A stretch of DNA of 64,000 nt, taken from NCBI RefSeq assembly GCF_003999195.1, contig NZ_RJVR01000338.1:1-64000 (forward strand), in the 5' to 3' direction. A program made the translations under genes and the position numbers. Shown in pieces: positions 26,302 to 35,293 of this stretch. The notes beneath the pieces are model-generated. The model ran no database searches, was not told where the DNA came from, and was given only the letters and a program-made list of their open reading frames with translations. The DNA comes from Streptomyces soli (GTDB lineage: Bacteria; Actinomycetota; Actinomycetes; Streptomycetales; Streptomycetaceae). The number at the start of each line of letters is the position of its first letter. Position 1 is the first letter of the stretch.

Positions 26302-27620
26302 GCACCTCGTTGCTGCTCCTCGCGGCAGCCTTTGTCCTGATCCTCGCGAACGGCTTCTTCGTCGCCGCCGAATTCGGCCTGGTGACCGTGGAGCGGCCCG
26401 CCGCGGAACGCGCCGCCGCCGAGGGCGACCGCCGGGCCCGCAGTGTGGTCGCGGCCCTGCGCAAGCTGTCCTTCCAGCTCTCCGGCACCCAGCTCGGCAT
26501 CACCATCACCTCGCTGGTGGTGGGCATGCTCGCCGAGCCGGCCCTCGCCGACCTCCTCACCGGCCCCTTCACCGCGATCGGCATCCCCGAGGGCGCGGCA
26601 CCCACGATCGCCGTCGTCGTCGGCATGATGCTCGCCTCGGCCGTCCAGATGGTCATCGGTGAGCTCGTCCCCAAGAACTGGGCCGTCTCCCGGCCGCTCC
26701 AGGTGGCCCGTATGGTGGCCGGCCCGCAGCGGGTCTTCTCCGCGGTCTTCCGGCCCGTCATCGAATTCCTCAACACCGCCGCCAACCGGCTGGTCCGCGC
26801 CCTCGGCGTGGAACCCGCCGACGAGCTGGGCTCGGCCCGTACACCCACCGAGCTGGTCTCGCTGGCCCGGCACTCGGCCCGGGCCGGGGTCATCGAGCAG
26901 GACACGGCCGATCTGTTCGTACGGACCCTGTCGCTCGGCGACCTCACCGCCGAGAACGTGATGACGCCGCGCGTACGGGTCAGCGCCCTGGAGGACACCG
27001 CAACGGCCGCCGACGTCCTCAACCTCACCCGGGCGACCGGGCTGTCCCGCTTCCCCGTCTACCGGGAGCGGCTCGACGACACGATAGGCATCGTCAGCCT
27101 CAAGGACGCACTGGCCGTGCCCGCGCACCTGCGGGACCGGACGCCCGCCGGGCGGATCGCGGTCGCGCCGCTGCTCGTCCCCGAGACGCTGCCGGTGCAG
27201 CAGCTCCTGGAGCGGCTGCGCAGCCAGCAGCCGATCGCCGTCGTCGTCGACGAGTACGGCGGCACGGCAGGGGTCGTCACCCTCGAGGACATCGTCGAGG
27301 AGCTCGTCGGCGAGGTCCGCGACGAGCACGACACCGCCGACATCCCCGAGCTCGCGCCCGTCCCCGACGCCCCCGGCCGCTCCGCCGCCTGGGACGCCGA
27401 CGGGGCCTGCCGGGTCGACTCGCTCGCCCGGATCGGCCTGCAGGCCCCCGAGGGCCCGTACGAGACCGTCGCCGGGCTGGTCGCCGACCTGCTCGGCCGG
27501 ATCCCCGCCCCCGGCGACACGGTTCGGCTGCCGGGCTGGGAGCTGCGGGTGCGGGATGTCGACCATCACCGTGCCGAAAGGGTTCGCCTGGTCCGTGCCG
27601 GGGAGGTGGCTGAGCGATGA
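26298..27620 (+). CDS. CNNM/CorC-family (hemolysin-like) membrane protein, first copy
   Basis: A 440-residue protein of the HlyC/CorC (CNNM, DUF21) family, implicated in Mg2+/Co2+ transport. The DUF21 membrane domain covers about residues 1-190 (LILANGFFVAAEFGLVTVER, GTQLGITITSLVVGM, VIGELVPKNWAVS). A CBS pair follows (NVMTPRVRVSALEDTATAAD; VVVDEYGGTAGVVTLEDIVE), then a CorC_HlyC-type C-terminal domain (YETVAGLVADLLGRIPAPGD). It overlaps a second, shorter paralogue by ATGA, so the two are likely to form one complex or act together. Confidence 0.9.
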   Translation: MSTSLLLLAAAFVLILANGFFVAAEFGLVTVERPAAERAAAEGDRRARSVVAALRKLSFQLSGTQLGITITSLVVGMLAEPALADLLTGPFTAIGIPEGAAPTIAVVVGMMLASAVQMVIGELVPKNWAVSRPLQVARMVAGPQRVFSAVFRPVIEFLNTAANRLVRALGVEPADELGSARTPTELVSLARHSARAGVIEQDTADLFVRTLSLGDLTAENVMTPRVRVSALEDTATAADVLNLTRATGLSRFPVYRERLDDTIGIVSLKDALAVPAHLRDRTPAGRIAVAPLLVPETLPVQQLLERLRSQQPIAVVVDEYGGTAGVVTLEDIVEELVGEVRDEHDTADIPELAPVPDAPGRSAAWDADGACRVDSLARIGLQAPEGPYETVAGLVADLLGRIPAPGDTVRLPGWELRVRDVDHHRAERVRLVRAGEVAER

Positions 27621-28684
27621 ACGTTCTTCAGTTGTTCTTCGCGGCGCTGCTGGTGCTGGCCAACGGCTTCTTCGTCGGCGCCGAGTTCGCCCTGGTCTCC
27701 GTACGCCGTAGCCAGATCGAACCGCTGGCCGTCAAGCACCGGCGGGCCCGCACGGTCCTGCACGGCCTGGAGAATCTGCCGCAGATGATGGCAGCAGCCC
27801 AGTTCGGCATCACCGTCTGCTCGCTGACGCTGGGCGCGGTCGCCGAGCCGACGGTGGCACATCTGCTGGAGCCGGTCTTCCAGACCGTCCATCTGCCGGA
27901 CGAGCTGGTCCATCCGGCGGGCTATGTCATCGCCCTCGCGGTCGTGGTCTTCTTCCACCTCGTGATCGGCGAGATGGTTCCGAAGAACCTGGCGATGGCC
28001 GCGCCCGAGAAGACCGCGATGTGGCTCAGCCCGGGGCTGGTGGGCTTCGCCCGGGTCTTCCGGCCCGTCATCGCCGTGCTCGGCGCGTGCGCGAAGCTCG
28101 TGCTGCGGCTGTTCCGGGTCGAGCCCAAGGACGAGGTCGACTCGGTCTTCACCAGCGAGGAGCTGACCCTTCTGGTCGAGGACGCCCGGCAGGCCGGACT
28201 CCTCGACGACGGCGCGCAGGAACGGCTGGAGGACGCCCTTGAGCTGGGCAGTCGCCCGGTCACGGAGGTCCTGCTCCGGCCGGCCGAACTGGTCACGGTG
28301 GACGCCTCCGTCACCCCGCGCCGGGTGGAGGAGCTGACGGTGAGCACCGGTTACTCCCGCTTCCCCGTCGCCGGGGCCGACGGCGCCTACCTCGGCTACC
28401 TCCACGTCAAGGACGTCCTCGACCTCGAGGACACCGAGCGTCCCGTCCCGGCCCGGCTCTTCCGGCCCATGGCCACCCTCCGCGCCGAGCTCCCGCTCGA
28501 CGACGCCCTCACCCAGATGCGGCGCGCCGCGTCCCATCTCGCGGCCGTCTCCGACGCGACCGGCCGAGTCCTCGGCCTCGTCGCCCTCGAAGACGTCCTC
28601 GAAATGCTCGTCGGCGAAGTCCGCGACCCCTCCCATCGCGTCGCGGCTGCGCCGCCGTCACCGCCCCGGGCCCTGGCGGGGTAG
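27617..28684 (+). CDS. CNNM/CorC-family membrane protein, second copy lacking CorC domain
   Basis: A 355-residue paralogue of the preceding gene: DUF21 domain (VLANGFFVGAEFALVSVRRS, AQFGITVCSLTLGAVAEP, VIGEMVPKNLAMA) and a CBS pair (VTEVLLRPAELVTVDASVTP; VSDATGRVLGLVALEDVLEM). Unlike the first copy it stops about 20 residues after the second CBS motif, so the CorC_HlyC domain is absent. Tandem long/short pairs are common in actinobacteria. Its start codon overlaps the stop of the first copy. A hairpin-rich stretch follows. Confidence 0.9.
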   Translation: MNVLQLFFAALLVLANGFFVGAEFALVSVRRSQIEPLAVKHRRARTVLHGLENLPQMMAAAQFGITVCSLTLGAVAEPTVAHLLEPVFQTVHLPDELVHPAGYVIALAVVVFFHLVIGEMVPKNLAMAAPEKTAMWLSPGLVGFARVFRPVIAVLGACAKLVLRLFRVEPKDEVDSVFTSEELTLLVEDARQAGLLDDGAQERLEDALELGSRPVTEVLLRPAELVTVDASVTPRRVEELTVSTGYSRFPVAGADGAYLGYLHVKDVLDLEDTERPVPARLFRPMATLRAELPLDDALTQMRRAASHLAAVSDATGRVLGLVALEDVLEMLVGEVRDPSHRVAAAPPSPPRALAG

Positions 28685-28691
28685 CCGGGTA

Positions 28692-28815
28692 ACTTCCCCC
28701 ACCCCGCCCCTTCCCGAAACCGGGGGGCTTTCCCCCAAACCTTCGTTTGGGTGGGGGTCCTCCCCCAGCCTTCGGCCGGGGGGACCCCCACCCAGCGTCC
28801 AGGCTGGGGGAGGCC
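28692..28815. terminator. Cluster of GC-rich hairpins after the CNNM pair
   Basis: Nested and adjacent inverted repeats: CCCAAAC (28734-28740)/GTTTGGG (28745-28751); GGGGGTCC (28753-28760)/GGACCCCC (28782-28789) enclosing CCCCCAGCC/GGCCGGGGG with a TTC loop; and a weaker CCCAG/CTGGG pair. C- and G-runs alternate. It lies between convergent genes and probably ends transcription from both sides; alternative pairings are possible. Confidence 0.65.
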
Positions 28816-28881
28816 GGCACAACCCGGCCACGGATCCGCACCCGACGACGCACGGCCGGGGTCCAGGGGCAGCGTCCCTGG

Positions 28882-30765
28882 TCAGTCCGTCGGCTCCGGC
28901 GGGGGGAGGCCGGGGCCGCGGCCTGAGAGGACTTCGCCGTAGGCCTGCATCAAATCGGGCAGGCGCAGCGTGGAGAGGTCGTCACGGCTCGGGGGACCGG
29001 CGTAGCCGGACAGCCGCAGGTCCCGGTAAGCGCAGCTCTTCTCGTACAGGGTCCGCAAAAAGCGGCCGTTCCCGAGCTCGTCGATCCAGCCCTGGTCGAC
29101 GACGTGGCCGGAGATGGCCAGAAGTTCCTCGAGCGCCTCGTCGTCCCAGCGGTCGCCGTTGTCCGCGGCGAGGACGCCGCCGATGCTGGTGAGCTCCAGC
29201 GGCCGGTAGCTGGGAAAGTCGACGCGGGTGGTGAAGCGGGAGCTGAGGCCGGGGTTCGCGGCGAGGAGGCGGTCCATGCCCTCGGGGTAGCCGGCGAGGA
29301 TGACGACGAGGCGGTCGCGGTTGTCCTCGGCGCGTTTCAGCAGCACCTGGAGGGCCTCGTCGCCGTACGCATCGCCCTTGCTGTAGCCGGAGTTGGAGAG
29401 CGCGTACGCCTCGTCGACGAAGAGGACGCCGCCGAGCGCGGAGTCGATCAGCTCGTTGGCCTTGACGGCGGTCTGGCCCAGGAACTCGCCGACCAGGTCG
29501 GAGCGTTGGGCCTCGACTAGGTGGTCGCCGCCGAGCAGGCCGAGGGCGTAGAAGACCCGGCCGAGGATGCGGGCCACCGTTGTCTTGCCGGTCCCGGAGG
29601 GGCCGGAGAAGACGAAGTGCCGCTTGGGCGGCTGGACGGGCAGGCCCTGGTGGGCGCGGAGCCGGGCCATCCGGAGCTGGGCGGACAGGGCGCGAACCTG
29701 GCGCTTGACAGGTTCGAGGCCGACCATGCGGTCGAGTTCGGCCAGCGCCTCGGTGAGCAGGACCGGGTCGGGGGCGGATACCGGGACGTCGGGCGCTATG
29801 GGGGTGACGGGGAGGACGGCCCGGTCGCGGACGTTGTCGTCGAAGGGGCCTGAACCGGTGAGCGGGTCGTCGAGGAACTGCCCCGGCGCCGCGGTGCCGG
29901 GCGGCGGCGGCACGGGATCAGGGTCGGCGAGGGCGTCGGGGACCAGCTGGCCGAGGCCTGCCGCGGTGACGGCGGCGAGGTCGGCACCCTCGTCGCCGAG
30001 GTCGTCGGTGTCGTTGATCGCGGCGAGCCGGGCGGCGGTGTCCATGAAGGACGCGTCGACCCGGTGGACCGCCCGGTACAGCGGCAGCGCGGCGGCCGTA
30101 CGCCCGGTGCCCTCGTAGGCGCGGGCCAGCCAGTAGCGCAGCTCCTTGCGCTGCGGCTGCTCGCTGCGGCACCGCATCAGCGCGGCGGCCAGCAGCGGCT
30201 CGGCCTGCCCGCACAGCTCCATACGGACCCGGGCCATGCCGCCGAAGAGACCGGCCTCGATGCCGAGCACCGGATCGCCGAGCAGCGGCTCGGTGTGCCG
30301 GACCAACTGCTCCCAGTCCTTGACCAGATAGGCGCGGCAGGCGTGGAGGAAGCGCACCTGTGGATCGGTGTCGATGGGCGGGCACTCCGCCAACGCCCGG
30401 TCCAGCTCGGCGACATGCCGGCCGTCGAGCCAGTGCGAGGCGTGCGCGAGCAGCAGGTCCCGTTCGGTCTCCAGAACCGGCTGCACCCACCAGCCCAGCC
30501 AGAACCAGGAGTTCATGGATCGGCGGTGGCGGTTGCGCTGCTCCCCGAAACGGTCCCGGTGCCGGTACATCTGCAGCAGCGCGGTGGAGGTGTCGGCGCG
30601 CAGCGCGTGCAGGCCGAGCCAGGCATCGGCCATGCCCGGATCGTGCCGGACCGCGGTGCGGAACTCCTCCTCGGCGTGCGGATAGGCGCCGACAGTGTAG
30701 GCGTCGACCGCGCGCGACCAGGCCAGGTCGGCGGGGGAACCAGAGCGTTCCGTACCGAAGTCCAT
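28882..30765 (-). CDS. eccA: EccA-type AAA+ ATPase (type VII secretion accessory)
   Basis: A 627-residue protein with an N-terminal TPR-like helical region (about 1-270), a Pro-rich linker, and a CbbX/SpoVK-type AAA+ domain (about 340-620). The ATPase shows Walker A FSGPSGTGKTTVARILG, Walker B GGVLFVDEAYALS and sensor segment RLVVILAGYPEGMDRLL. In mycobacteria, cytosolic EccA helps ESX substrates through export. No ESX membrane component (EccB-E), WXG100 protein or mycosin is present nearby, so this is an orphan copy or has another remodelling role. Convergent with the CNNM pair. Confidence 0.87.
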   Translation of the reverse strand: MDFGTERSGSPADLAWSRAVDAYTVGAYPHAEEEFRTAVRHDPGMADAWLGLHALRADTSTALLQMYRHRDRFGEQRNRHRRSMNSWFWLGWWVQPVLETERDLLLAHASHWLDGRHVAELDRALAECPPIDTDPQVRFLHACRAYLVKDWEQLVRHTEPLLGDPVLGIEAGLFGGMARVRMELCGQAEPLLAAALMRCRSEQPQRKELRYWLARAYEGTGRTAAALPLYRAVHRVDASFMDTAARLAAINDTDDLGDEGADLAAVTAAGLGQLVPDALADPDPVPPPPGTAAPGQFLDDPLTGSGPFDDNVRDRAVLPVTPIAPDVPVSAPDPVLLTEALAELDRMVGLEPVKRQVRALSAQLRMARLRAHQGLPVQPPKRHFVFSGPSGTGKTTVARILGRVFYALGLLGGDHLVEAQRSDLVGEFLGQTAVKANELIDSALGGVLFVDEAYALSNSGYSKGDAYGDEALQVLLKRAEDNRDRLVVILAGYPEGMDRLLAANPGLSSRFTTRVDFPSYRPLELTSIGGVLAADNGDRWDDEALEELLAISGHVVDQGWIDELGNGRFLRTLYEKSCAYRDLRLSGYAGPPSRDDLSTLRLPDLMQAYGEVLSGRGPGLPPPEPTD

Positions 30766-31182
30766 CAGGTCCCCACCAACCGTTCCCCCATGGCCGTCGC
30801 GCTGTCAGCCTGCCCCAACCAGCCCCCCGAGAGCGGGAGTTGGTGCATGGTGTGCCGTACACATATACCTGCGACCGCGCCCCGTTCGCATGGTACCCGG
30901 GCGACCGGCCGCGCCGAAGAGTGGTAGGTGCGGTGACACTGTGTAAGGAAAACAGCCCGCAAGAAGCCCATTTGTCCATCACCGGACAGAACGAAGCCCC
31001 CGGTCACGGGGGAACAACCGGGGGCTTCGCGTCAGGGGCGGCGGTCGTTTCCGACCGCGCATTCAGAACGTAAGTCCTGTACGGTCCCTGGGTCAAGCCA
31101 CCTTGAAGCACCGACCTGGAGCCTCTATGGGGCCACAGCGGACCGGCTGCGGACGGTCACGCTCGGTGACGCCACAGACGTT
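30766..31182. other. Gap between eccA and uridine-kinase-like gene
   Basis: About 417 bp. It holds the eccA promoter side, a strong hairpin at 30992-31029 and a second at 31041-31058 (GCGGTCG/CGACCGC with a TTTC loop). Short open frames are present but show no family motif. Confidence 0.5.
30992..31029. terminator. 13-bp perfect stem-loop
   Basis: Arms CGAAGCCCCCGGT (30992-31004) and ACCGGGGGCTTCG (31017-31029) are exact inverted repeats with a 12-nt loop. No T-run follows on either strand. It lies 3' of the minus-strand kinase-like gene (31183-31761), so a Streptomyces-type terminator for that gene is the simplest reading. Confidence 0.65.
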
Positions 31183-31761
31183 TCAAGGCAGTCCCACCGA
31201 CATCGTGTGCACCTCGTATCCGTCCGGTCGCTGCTTCACCAGCAGGTCCGCGAAAGGTCGTGACGGGTCCGTGGCGAAGTGCGCTTCCTGCGCCCGCATC
31301 CAGCCGCTCCAGAAACCGGCCAGGTCCGGGCCGTCGCGCAGTTCCCCGCGCGCCCGGGCCGTGTCCCGGGCTACGTCGAGCCAGAGCAGCCGGGCCAGCC
31401 AGGGGCGAAGTGCGCGGCGGCCCGCGCCGACGCCCTCCAACAGCACGACCGGGGCAGGGGGGATGACGGCGAGGCCGTCGAAGCGGCGGGCGGTCCAGTC
31501 GTAAACGCGGTGCCGGGCCGTGGCGCCCTCGCGCAACGGTTCCAGGACCTCGTCCCGCAGCCGGCCGGTCCAGCCGAACAGCTCGTCGTGCGTGGCGAGA
31601 TCGTCCAGATGCACGACGGGCGCGCCGGCCAGGGCCCGCGACAGCGCGCCCGCGAACGTCGTCTTGCCGGCCCCCGCATGGCCGTCGACCGCCACCAGCC
31701 GCACCGGGCCGCACGAAGGCGGCAGCGCGCGCAACCGCTGCGCCAGCTCCTCCAGATCCAT
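31183..31761 (-). CDS. Uridine kinase-like P-loop protein
   Basis: A 192-residue P-loop NTPase. Walker A is at residues 27-35 (GHAGAGKTT), followed by HLDDLATHDELFGW and DWTARRFDGLAVIPPAP, the pattern of small uridine/nucleoside kinase-like proteins. The VVLLEGVGAGRRALRPW segment corresponds to Walker B. Phosphoryl acceptor not known. Its start is only 34 bp from that of the divergent aminopeptidase gene, so promoters overlap. Confidence 0.82.
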   Translation of the reverse strand: MDLEELAQRLRALPPSCGPVRLVAVDGHAGAGKTTFAGALSRALAGAPVVHLDDLATHDELFGWTGRLRDEVLEPLREGATARHRVYDWTARRFDGLAVIPPAPVVLLEGVGAGRRALRPWLARLLWLDVARDTARARGELRDGPDLAGFWSGWMRAQEAHFATDPSRPFADLLVKQRPDGYEVHTMSVGLP

Positions 31762-31795
31762 CGCGGCCCAGCGTACGACGCGTACGGTGAGGCTT

Positions 31796-32926
31796 ATGAC
31801 CGACTCCGACTCCGCCGCCCCGCTCTACCCCGCCGAGCGGCTCGAACTCGCCCGCAAGGCCGCCGCCGGCGCGGGCCTGGACGCCCTCCTCATCGCCCCC
31901 GGCGCCGATCTGCGCTACCTCACCGGCTACCGCGCCCACCTCACCGAGCGCCTCGTCTGCCTGGCCGTCCCGGTGCTGGGCGAGCCGTTCCTGGTGGTGC
32001 CCGAGCTGGAGAAGCCCGGGGCGGAGAGGTCGCCGCTGGGCGCGCTCGGCATCGACATCGTCGGCTGGGGCGAGACCGACGACCCGTTCGCGCTCGTCGC
32101 CGGCCGGCTTCCCGGCGGCGTGGAGCGGGTCGCCGTCGACAACCACATGTGGGCCGAGAAGGTCCTCGCCTTCCGCGCCGCCCTGCCCCGGGCCGAGCAG
32201 AGCCTGGCCGGCCAGGTGCTGCTGGAGCTGCGCATGCGCAAGACCCCCGCCGAGATCGAGGCCCTGCGCCGCGCCGGGGCCGCCATCGACCGCGTACACC
32301 GCCGCATCGGCGAGTGGGTCCGGGCCGGCCGCACTGAACGCGAGGCCGCCCGCGACATCGCCGATGCCATCATCCAGGCCGGTCACACGACCGTGGACTT
32401 CGTCATCGTCGGCTCCGGCCCCAACGGCGCCAGCCCGCACCACGAGGTCTCCGACCGGGTCATCCGCTCCGGCGACCCGGTCGTCGTCGACATCGGCGGC
32501 ACGACGGACGACGGCTACTGCTCGGACTCCACGCGTACGTACGCCGTCGGCGAGCCGCCCGCCGAGTTCCGCGAGCTGTACGAGGTGCTGCAGCGCGCCC
32601 AGAGCGCCCAGATCGAGGCGATCCGCCCCGGCATCACCGCCGAGCAACTGGACGCCGTCGGCCGCGACATCATCACCGCCGCCGGATACGGCCAGCACTT
32701 CATCCACCGCACCGGGCACGGCATCGGCCTGGAGACCCACGAGGAGCCCTACATCGTCTCCGGCAGCGCCCGCCCCCTGGAGCCCGGCATGGCCTTCTCC
32801 GTCGAGCCCGGCATCTACCTCCCCAGCCGCTTCGGCGCCCGTATCGAGGACATCGCGGTCTGCACGGCGCAAGGCGGCGAGCGGCTCAACCTGACGGCGC
32901 GGGATCTGGTGGTCCTGCCGGGCTAG
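31796..32926 (+). CDS. M24 family Xaa-Pro aminopeptidase/prolidase-like peptidase
   Basis: A 376-residue metallopeptidase of the aminopeptidase P/prolidase type that removes proline-linked N-terminal residues. The N-terminal creatinase-like domain (about 1-150) is followed by the pita-bread catalytic domain. Metal ligands are seen in VVVDIGGTTDDGYCSDSTRT (two Asp), HRTGHGIGLETHEEP (His), AFSVEPGIYL (Glu) and ARIEDIAV (Glu). ATG 31796 is close to the divergent kinase-like gene. The stop overlaps the 3' end of the convergent DUF3048 gene by 4 bp. Confidence 0.92.
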   Translation: MTDSDSAAPLYPAERLELARKAAAGAGLDALLIAPGADLRYLTGYRAHLTERLVCLAVPVLGEPFLVVPELEKPGAERSPLGALGIDIVGWGETDDPFALVAGRLPGGVERVAVDNHMWAEKVLAFRAALPRAEQSLAGQVLLELRMRKTPAEIEALRRAGAAIDRVHRRIGEWVRAGRTEREAARDIADAIIQAGHTTVDFVIVGSGPNGASPHHEVSDRVIRSGDPVVVDIGGTTDDGYCSDSTRTYAVGEPPAEFRELYEVLQRAQSAQIEAIRPGITAEQLDAVGRDIITAAGYGQHFIHRTGHGIGLETHEEPYIVSGSARPLEPGMAFSVEPGIYLPSRFGARIEDIAVCTAQGGERLNLTARDLVVLPG

Positions 32927-33918
32927 CCGGGCTTCGGGGCCAGGACGACCCACACCTGGCCCTGCGCGAAGCGCAGCGGTTGGCCGTTCGTCGTGGTGAA
33001 GGTCGTGCCGCCCGTGGCCGAGGGCCGCGACCAGTTGCCGTCGTACGCACGGCCGCCGCGGAGCACCACCGCGCGGCCGGAGCCCACGGTCTCGCTGTAC
33101 GGCGACGAGTTGCCCCACCGGTCGTGGTACCCGGAGGCCCGTACGGTCACGTACTGGATGACGACCGTCGGCGGCCCCAACTGACCGCCTTCCGTGGCGG
33201 TCTCGGGGCGGCCGTCGAAGGACACCAGCCAGCGCGACTGCTGAGCGGACCAGTGAGAGGCGACGCGGGCCGAGGGGAAGCGCACCGTCTTGTCCGTGGT
33301 CGGCGTGCCGGAGGCCGGGGCGGGGCCGAAGCGGAAGCCGATGTCGTGGGAGGTTGAGGCGGACGGGGCGGCGGCCAGGAGCTTGGCGGGGGCGGCGTAG
33401 AGGTTGTGCGGGGCCTGGCGGGCGGAGTCGCGGGTGTACGCCTGCGGGGCGTGGGCGGGGGAGACGTCGTCGACGGCGGCGTGGGCGATGACGGGGAGCA
33501 GCTTGCTCTGGGCGCCGGAGTAGGCCAGCGCGGGGCGGCCGAACTGGCGCAGGAACTCGAGGTCGGACTCGCGGGCGCTGCGCACCGGGCCGACCCGGGG
33601 CGGGAGGTGGGAGGAGAAGACGGCGAGGATGCGGCTGAGGCCGGACTCGACCTCCTCGACGTACACCAGGTCGGCCTTGGTCAGGCCGGTGTGCGGGCGC
33701 GCGGCCGCCACATTGTCGATCTTCACCGCCAGTACCGGCGAAGGCGCCCGCTGCGGCAGCCCTGTGAAGGGCGAAGTGGCCGCCGTCGGGGAGGTGGTGC
33801 CCGAAGGGAGCGGGCTCGCGCCCCGGTCGCGGCCGCGATGGCTGACCATGAGGGCTGCCGCGATCACCACGACGGCCAGGATCGCCGCCCACCTGCTCCA
33901 GTGTCTGCCTCCGGCCAT
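32923..33918 (-). CDS. DUF3048 family membrane-anchored/secreted protein
   Basis: A 331-residue protein with one N-terminal hydrophobic helix (about 10-26, WAAILAVVVIAAALMV) and a Ser/Thr/Pro linker. The DUF3048 domain reads VLAVKIDNVAAARPHTGLTK, DLVYVEEVESGLSRILAVF, VGPVRSARESDLEFLRQFGR and, in the C-terminal lobe, ASHWSAQQSRWLVSFDG. It is expected outside the membrane (no lipobox cysteine). Biochemical role is not known; relatives such as YerB are envelope proteins. Confidence 0.85.
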   Translation of the reverse strand: MAGGRHWSRWAAILAVVVIAAALMVSHRGRDRGASPLPSGTTSPTAATSPFTGLPQRAPSPVLAVKIDNVAAARPHTGLTKADLVYVEEVESGLSRILAVFSSHLPPRVGPVRSARESDLEFLRQFGRPALAYSGAQSKLLPVIAHAAVDDVSPAHAPQAYTRDSARQAPHNLYAAPAKLLAAAPSASTSHDIGFRFGPAPASGTPTTDKTVRFPSARVASHWSAQQSRWLVSFDGRPETATEGGQLGPPTVVIQYVTVRASGYHDRWGNSSPYSETVGSGRAVVLRGGRAYDGNWSRPSATGGTTFTTTNGQPLRFAQGQVWVVLAPKPG

Positions 33919-34002
33919 GCCAACCGTCCCAGTTGTGCATAGGTATGCGAGACTCAGAAAAAGAATTGCGCCCGGGCTCTACGCCTTCCTAGTATCCTTC
34001 AC

Positions 34003-34581
34003 ATGGAGCCGAAACCCGAGACCTCCGACCTGACCGTATATCTGGCGGCTGACAAGGTCATCGACCACGACCACCAGCTGGTCCGCGAGACCGCCGCCAA
34101 GCTACGCGCAGAGGCGCCTGAACTGCATGACTATGCCAAGGCCGCCTTCGAGTTCGTACGCGACACCATCCAGCACTCCGACGACTCCGGAGACCTGCGG
34201 GTCACCTGGCGCGCCTCCGACGTCCTGGAGCAGCGCACCGGCATCTGCTACGCCAAGGCCCACGCCCTGGCGGCCCTGCTGCGCGCGGAGGGCATCCCGA
34301 CGGGCCTGTGCTACCAGTTCCTCGGGGTGGTCCACGGACTGGTGGCGATCAGGCTCCCTGGATACGACCGCTGGGCCCGGCAGGATCCGCGCGGCAACAA
34401 GCCGGGCGTGGACTCGCAGTTCTCGCTCGGCGAGGAGCGGCTGGCCTGGGTGCCGGACCCGGCCGAGGGCGAGTTCGACTTCCCGACGCTGTACGCGGCC
34501 ACCCCGCCCCCCGTGCTGGAATGCCTCCAGCAGGCCACCGACCGGCCGCACTTGTGGCGGACGCTGCCCACCAAGCTCTGA
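34003..34581 (+). CDS. Transglutaminase-like cysteine protease-fold protein
   Basis: A 192-residue single-domain transglutaminase-like protein. The probable triad is Cys82 (RTGICYAKAHALAALLR), His111 (GVVHGLVAIRL) and Asp137 (KPGVDSQFSLG). The first 80 residues include FEFVRDTIQHS, the usual lead-in helix. No signal peptide; likely cytoplasmic. Members cleave or exchange amide bonds; substrate unknown. The next gene, a B3/B4-domain protein, starts 16 bp later, and these two families are often adjacent, pointing to shared work on an aminoacyl or peptide substrate (inference). Confidence 0.85.
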   Translation: MEPKPETSDLTVYLAADKVIDHDHQLVRETAAKLRAEAPELHDYAKAAFEFVRDTIQHSDDSGDLRVTWRASDVLEQRTGICYAKAHALAALLRAEGIPTGLCYQFLGVVHGLVAIRLPGYDRWARQDPRGNKPGVDSQFSLGEERLAWVPDPAEGEFDFPTLYAATPPPVLECLQQATDRPHLWRTLPTKL

Positions 34582-34597
34582 GACCCGAAGGCCGTTG

Positions 34598-35293
34598 ATG
34601 ACTCCCACCCTCACCGTCGCCCGCGAAGTACGCGCCCTCGCACCTGGCTTCACCCACCTCGTGGTCGAGGCCCGCGGCCTGGTCAACGGGCCCGGCGACG
34701 CCCGCAGTTCGGCGCTCCTCGACGACGCCGCCCGTCGCCTCGCCGACCGTCTGGGCGGCCGCCGGCCGCACGAGGACCCGCACATCGCCGCCTGGCGCGA
34801 GGCGTACGCGGCCTTCGGCGCCAAGCCGTCCCGCACCCGCAACTCCGCCGAGGCGCTGGCCAGGCGGGCCCTCGCCGACGGCGGGCTGCCCCGGATCAAC
34901 CTCCTGGTCGACCTCTACAACGCCATCAGCGTCGCCCACCTCGTCCCCGTCGGGGGCGAGGACACCGACTACATCCAGGGCGGCATGGAGCTCGTACGAG
35001 CCCGTGGTGTCGAGAAGTTCGAGACCGTCGCCGGCGGCGAGACGGTCATCGAGCATCCCGAGCCCGGCGAGGCCGTCTGGCAGGACGCGACCGGGGTCAC
35101 CTGCCGCCGCTGGAACTGGCGGCAGGGCGTACGCACCCGGCTGACCGAGGAGTCGGCCAACGCCCTCTTCCTGCTGGAGCGGCTCAGCCCCATGCCGCTC
35201 GACACGCTGCGCGCGGCCGCCGAAGAGCTCGCGGGCGGCCTGCGCATGCTCAGCCCGGGGGCCGAGGTGACGGTGTACGAACCGGCTCAGTGA
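34598..35293 (+). CDS. B3/B4 domain-containing protein (PheT-like tRNA-editing domain)
   Basis: A 231-residue free-standing B3/B4 domain, related to the editing domain of phenylalanyl-tRNA synthetase beta chain. Core blocks are AWREAYAAFGAKPSRTRNSA, LPRINLLVDLYNAISVAHL, VPVGGEDTDYIQGGMELVRA and WQDATGVTCRRWNWRQGVRT. Such proteins could hydrolyse misacylated tRNA or bind free amino acids. It follows the transglutaminase-like gene closely, and its 3' end overlaps the convergent acyltransferase by 7 bp. Confidence 0.85.
   Translation: MTPTLTVAREVRALAPGFTHLVVEARGLVNGPGDARSSALLDDAARRLADRLGGRRPHEDPHIAAWREAYAAFGAKPSRTRNSAEALARRALADGGLPRINLLVDLYNAISVAHLVPVGGEDTDYIQGGMELVRARGVEKFETVAGGETVIEHPEPGEAVWQDATGVTCRRWNWRQGVRTRLTEESANALFLLERLSPMPLDTLRAAAEELAGGLRMLSPGAEVTVYEPAQ

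Noticed and set aside
30765-31007. Minus-strand 80-codon ORF upstream of eccA
   Set aside because: No family motif, poor third-position bias, and it covers the region where the eccA promoter and a hairpin lie.
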